40,972 nt of DNA from CAZOJJ01 sp964580105 (lineage in GTDB: Bacteria; Bacteroidota; Rhodothermia; Rhodothermales; Rubricoccaceae), in contig CAZOJJ010000026.1 of assembly GCA_964580105.1 (NCBI GenBank), positions 1 through 40,972 on the forward strand, written 5' to 3'. Below the pieces are notes generated by a model. It saw nothing but the letters and a program-made list of their open reading frames with translations. It had not been told where the DNA came from and searched no databases. Of the stretch, positions 39,406 to 40,972 are shown piece by piece. How positions within the stretch are numbered: position 1 is the first letter of the stretch; each line of letters opens with the position of its first letter. Position numbers and translations under genes: made by a program.

Positions 39406-40731
39406 TCAGCGCCGGGTACGGACGTCGGTGATCACGCGGGTGCCGACGCAGGCCCCCTGGGCCAGCCCCCGGATCCGCGCCTGCGCGAAGTGGATGCCGC
39501 CGTAGAGCCGCGAGTGTGAGGCTTCCTCGGCCGCCTCGTGGAAGGAGTGGAACGAGCGCGGCGCCATCCCGCGTCCCGCGTGCGTGTTGTCCACGAACGA
39601 GACGTGGTCGCCGTGGAGGTAGCTCAGCACGGTGCCCATCGTGCCCGAGCCGACTGAGTGGCCGGAGGTGAACTCCGGGAAGGGCGGCGTATCCACGAGG
39701 GGGAGCCAGTCCGGATCGATCGTCTGCCGGATGACGGTGACGGGGCGGATGTAGTTCGTCCGGTACTTCGTGCGCCACGCCGTGATGAAGGCGTCGTTGA
39801 GGCCGATGCCGACGAGGGCGAACGTCTCGGCCGCCTCGATGAGCGAGAGGTCGAGTTGCTGGTTGAGCTGCCGGGCGATGGAGACCCAGTGGCCGGCGGG
39901 CGTGCCGGTCACGCCGGCGTCGTCGGCCCAGAACAGCGCGATGGCCCGCTCCTCCTCGGTGAGCGCGAGCGACGTGTCGTAGACCTCCCGCACCTCCTGG
40001 AAGAAGTCCGAGTCGGGGTCGGTCGAGTAGGGCGGGGGCTCGCCCACCGTGTCGCACACGTCGGCGTCGTCGAGGGCGAGGGTGCGGAGGGTGCCCCAGT
40101 AGGGTTCGAGGGCGGCCTCGAAGTACGGCGGGGTCGGCACCCAGTACCCGTCGCCCGTCGGCGGGGTGTAGGCGCGGTCGCGCGTCTCTTCGTAGCCGTC
40201 CGTCCGGCACCACGCGGCGATGGCCGCGCCGAGCTTTTCCCCGAAGTCGATGGACCGCGCCATTACGTCCGGAGGCACGCCGGCGTCGCGGCGGCGCTGC
40301 ACCTGCTGGTGGCCCAGCGCATCGACGGCCGCGTGCGTGCCGGTGGACCCGTCCTTGAGCAACTCATGGACGACGTGCCGCACGGTCGTGCTGGCGACGG
40401 CATACCAGTCGTAGGCCTGGCCGTCGTCCGGGGTAGGCAGCACGAGGCCGTTGAGCTGGCCGGCCAGCGAGCGCCGGTCCGGGTAGCCGTGGACGAGCCC
40501 TTCGTAGAGGGCGACGCCGGCGTAGGCGTAGACCCGGCTCGCAGCCGGGGGGTAGAGGACCTCGTCCTGGATGGACGCCATGAGGAGCGCCTGCCACTCA
40601 CCGACGAGGGCCGGATTCGTCACGGGGTCCGGCACCAGGTCGGGGTCGGTGGTGTCGCAGGCGGCAAAGGCGAGGACGAGGGGCGCCACGAGGAGGCCGC
40701 GGGTCCAGCGCGAAGAGCGAATGAGCGGCAT
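39406..40731 (-). CDS. Vanadium haloperoxidase-like PAP2 lipoprotein
   Basis: 441-residue exported lipoprotein: signal peptide ending LAFAAC at about residue 25. The body is helical and belongs to the vanadium-dependent haloperoxidase/PAP2 superfamily. The phosphate/vanadate-binding motifs are KYRTNYIRPV (motif 1), FPEFTSGHSVGSG (motif 2, with the SGH triad) and SRLYGGIHFAQARIRGLAQG (motif 3, with the ligand histidine). Biochemically it may be a bromo- or chloroperoxidase or a phosphatase; the two cannot be told apart by these motifs. The start at MPLIRSSRW begins the signal peptide. A longer in-frame leader of 36 residues exists but is not needed. It is convergent with the helicase gene. Confidence 0.88.
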   Translation of the reverse strand: MPLIRSSRWTRGLLVAPLVLAFAACDTTDPDLVPDPVTNPALVGEWQALLMASIQDEVLYPPAASRVYAYAGVALYEGLVHGYPDRRSLAGQLNGLVLPTPDDGQAYDWYAVASTTVRHVVHELLKDGSTGTHAAVDALGHQQVQRRRDAGVPPDVMARSIDFGEKLGAAIAAWCRTDGYEETRDRAYTPPTGDGYWVPTPPYFEAALEPYWGTLRTLALDDADVCDTVGEPPPYSTDPDSDFFQEVREVYDTSLALTEEERAIALFWADDAGVTGTPAGHWVSIARQLNQQLDLSLIEAAETFALVGIGLNDAFITAWRTKYRTNYIRPVTVIRQTIDPDWLPLVDTPPFPEFTSGHSVGSGTMGTVLSYLHGDHVSFVDNTHAGRGMAPRSFHSFHEAAEEASHSRLYGGIHFAQARIRGLAQGACVGTRVITDVRTRR

Positions 40732-40972
40732 GAGGGATGGGCCAGAGCCGGGATCGATCAGAGAGGTGGGATGGCGGCAGACTGCGGGGGTCGGCACTGA
40801 CGCATCGCGCAGAATATCGAACGCCTCGATCACGTACAACCGACCGCCGAGTCGAGGCAGGGGAAGCCGGGCAGGGCGCCGTCGGTGCGACGCTGCTCCC
40901 GCGATCCGCCGAAAGCAGACGATTCGCCGAGGCCGCCGCCGAGGCCGCCGCCGAGGCCGCCGCCGAGGCCGC
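40732..40972. other. Non-coding edge with 12-bp repeat array
   Basis: No gene is seen. A TATTCTG box on the minus strand (40816-40810) lies 78 bp before the haloperoxidase-like gene start and may be its promoter. From 40926 to the edge at least 3.9 copies of GCCGAGGCCGCC follow. Confidence 0.6.
40926..40972. repeat. 12-bp tandem repeat at window edge
   Basis: Unit GCCGAGGCCGCC, about 3.9 copies, cut by the window end. The array continues beyond the window for an unknown length. Confidence 0.9.

Overview
This is a very GC-rich bacterial chromosomal segment, with G or C at most third codon positions. It looks like a member of Rhodothermia (Bacteroidota/Rhodothermota), possibly near Rubricoccaceae. 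The evidence is a type IX secretion sorting tail on one secreted protein, many signal-peptide lipoproteins, a TonB-dependent receptor, a sortilin-like Asp-box protein, a bacterial deoxyhypusine-synthase-like gene beside arginine decarboxylase, and a recurring TAnnTTTG-type promoter box (usually TAnnTTG/T) typical of Bacteroidota. The taxon is inferred. I see no rRNA, tRNA, CRISPR array, transposase or prophage. The content is mostly housekeeping and envelope genes, densely packed.

Layout. 1-183: an 8-bp tandem array, then non-coding. 184-3537: divergent speA and deoxyhypusine-synthase-like gene (polyamines). 3551-6423: minus-strand small genes (methyltransferase, Imm5-like immunity protein, HXXEE membrane protein, GNAT acetyltransferase, small secreted protein). 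6484-8683: two-gene unit of an SPFH/GYF protein and a membrane-anchored zinc-ribbon protein. 8877-14007: M28 peptidase, YkvA/DUF1232 protein and a large sortilin-like secreted protein. 14014-15463: ABC ATPase plus PduO-type cobalamin adenosyltransferase. 15523-21029: lipoprotein, T9SS cargo and a giant DUF4175 coiled-coil membrane protein. 21205-25166: TonB receptor, small antitoxin-like protein, iron-type solute-binding lipoprotein and CrcB fluoride channel. 25227-27045: two small membrane proteins and DusB. 27059-31819: minus-strand run mlaE-mlaF-mlaD, HD hydrolase and DUF445 (lipid transport and envelope). 31928-36737: radA, acs and a fatty-acid desaturase. 36935-40731: DUF1579 protein, DEAD-box helicase and a vanadium-haloperoxidase-like lipoprotein. 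40926-40972: another tandem array at the window edge.

The most unusual signal is a set of short tandem repeats tied to gene ends. At four genes (radA, the DUF1579 gene, mlaE, mlaD) the repeat unit contains the stop codon, and every one of these units is a multiple of three (12, 9, 21 and 15 bp), so extra in-frame stops follow the real one. Other arrays duplicate the ribosome-binding region of the cobalamin adenosyltransferase gene, replace the leader of mlaF, and lengthen the signal peptide of the TonB receptor. Both 100-N gaps are flanked by an identical 55-bp sequence, which marks them as assembler breaks at such repeats and not as measured missing DNA. The DEAD-box helicase gene has no ATG, GTG or TTG available and appears to start at CTG.
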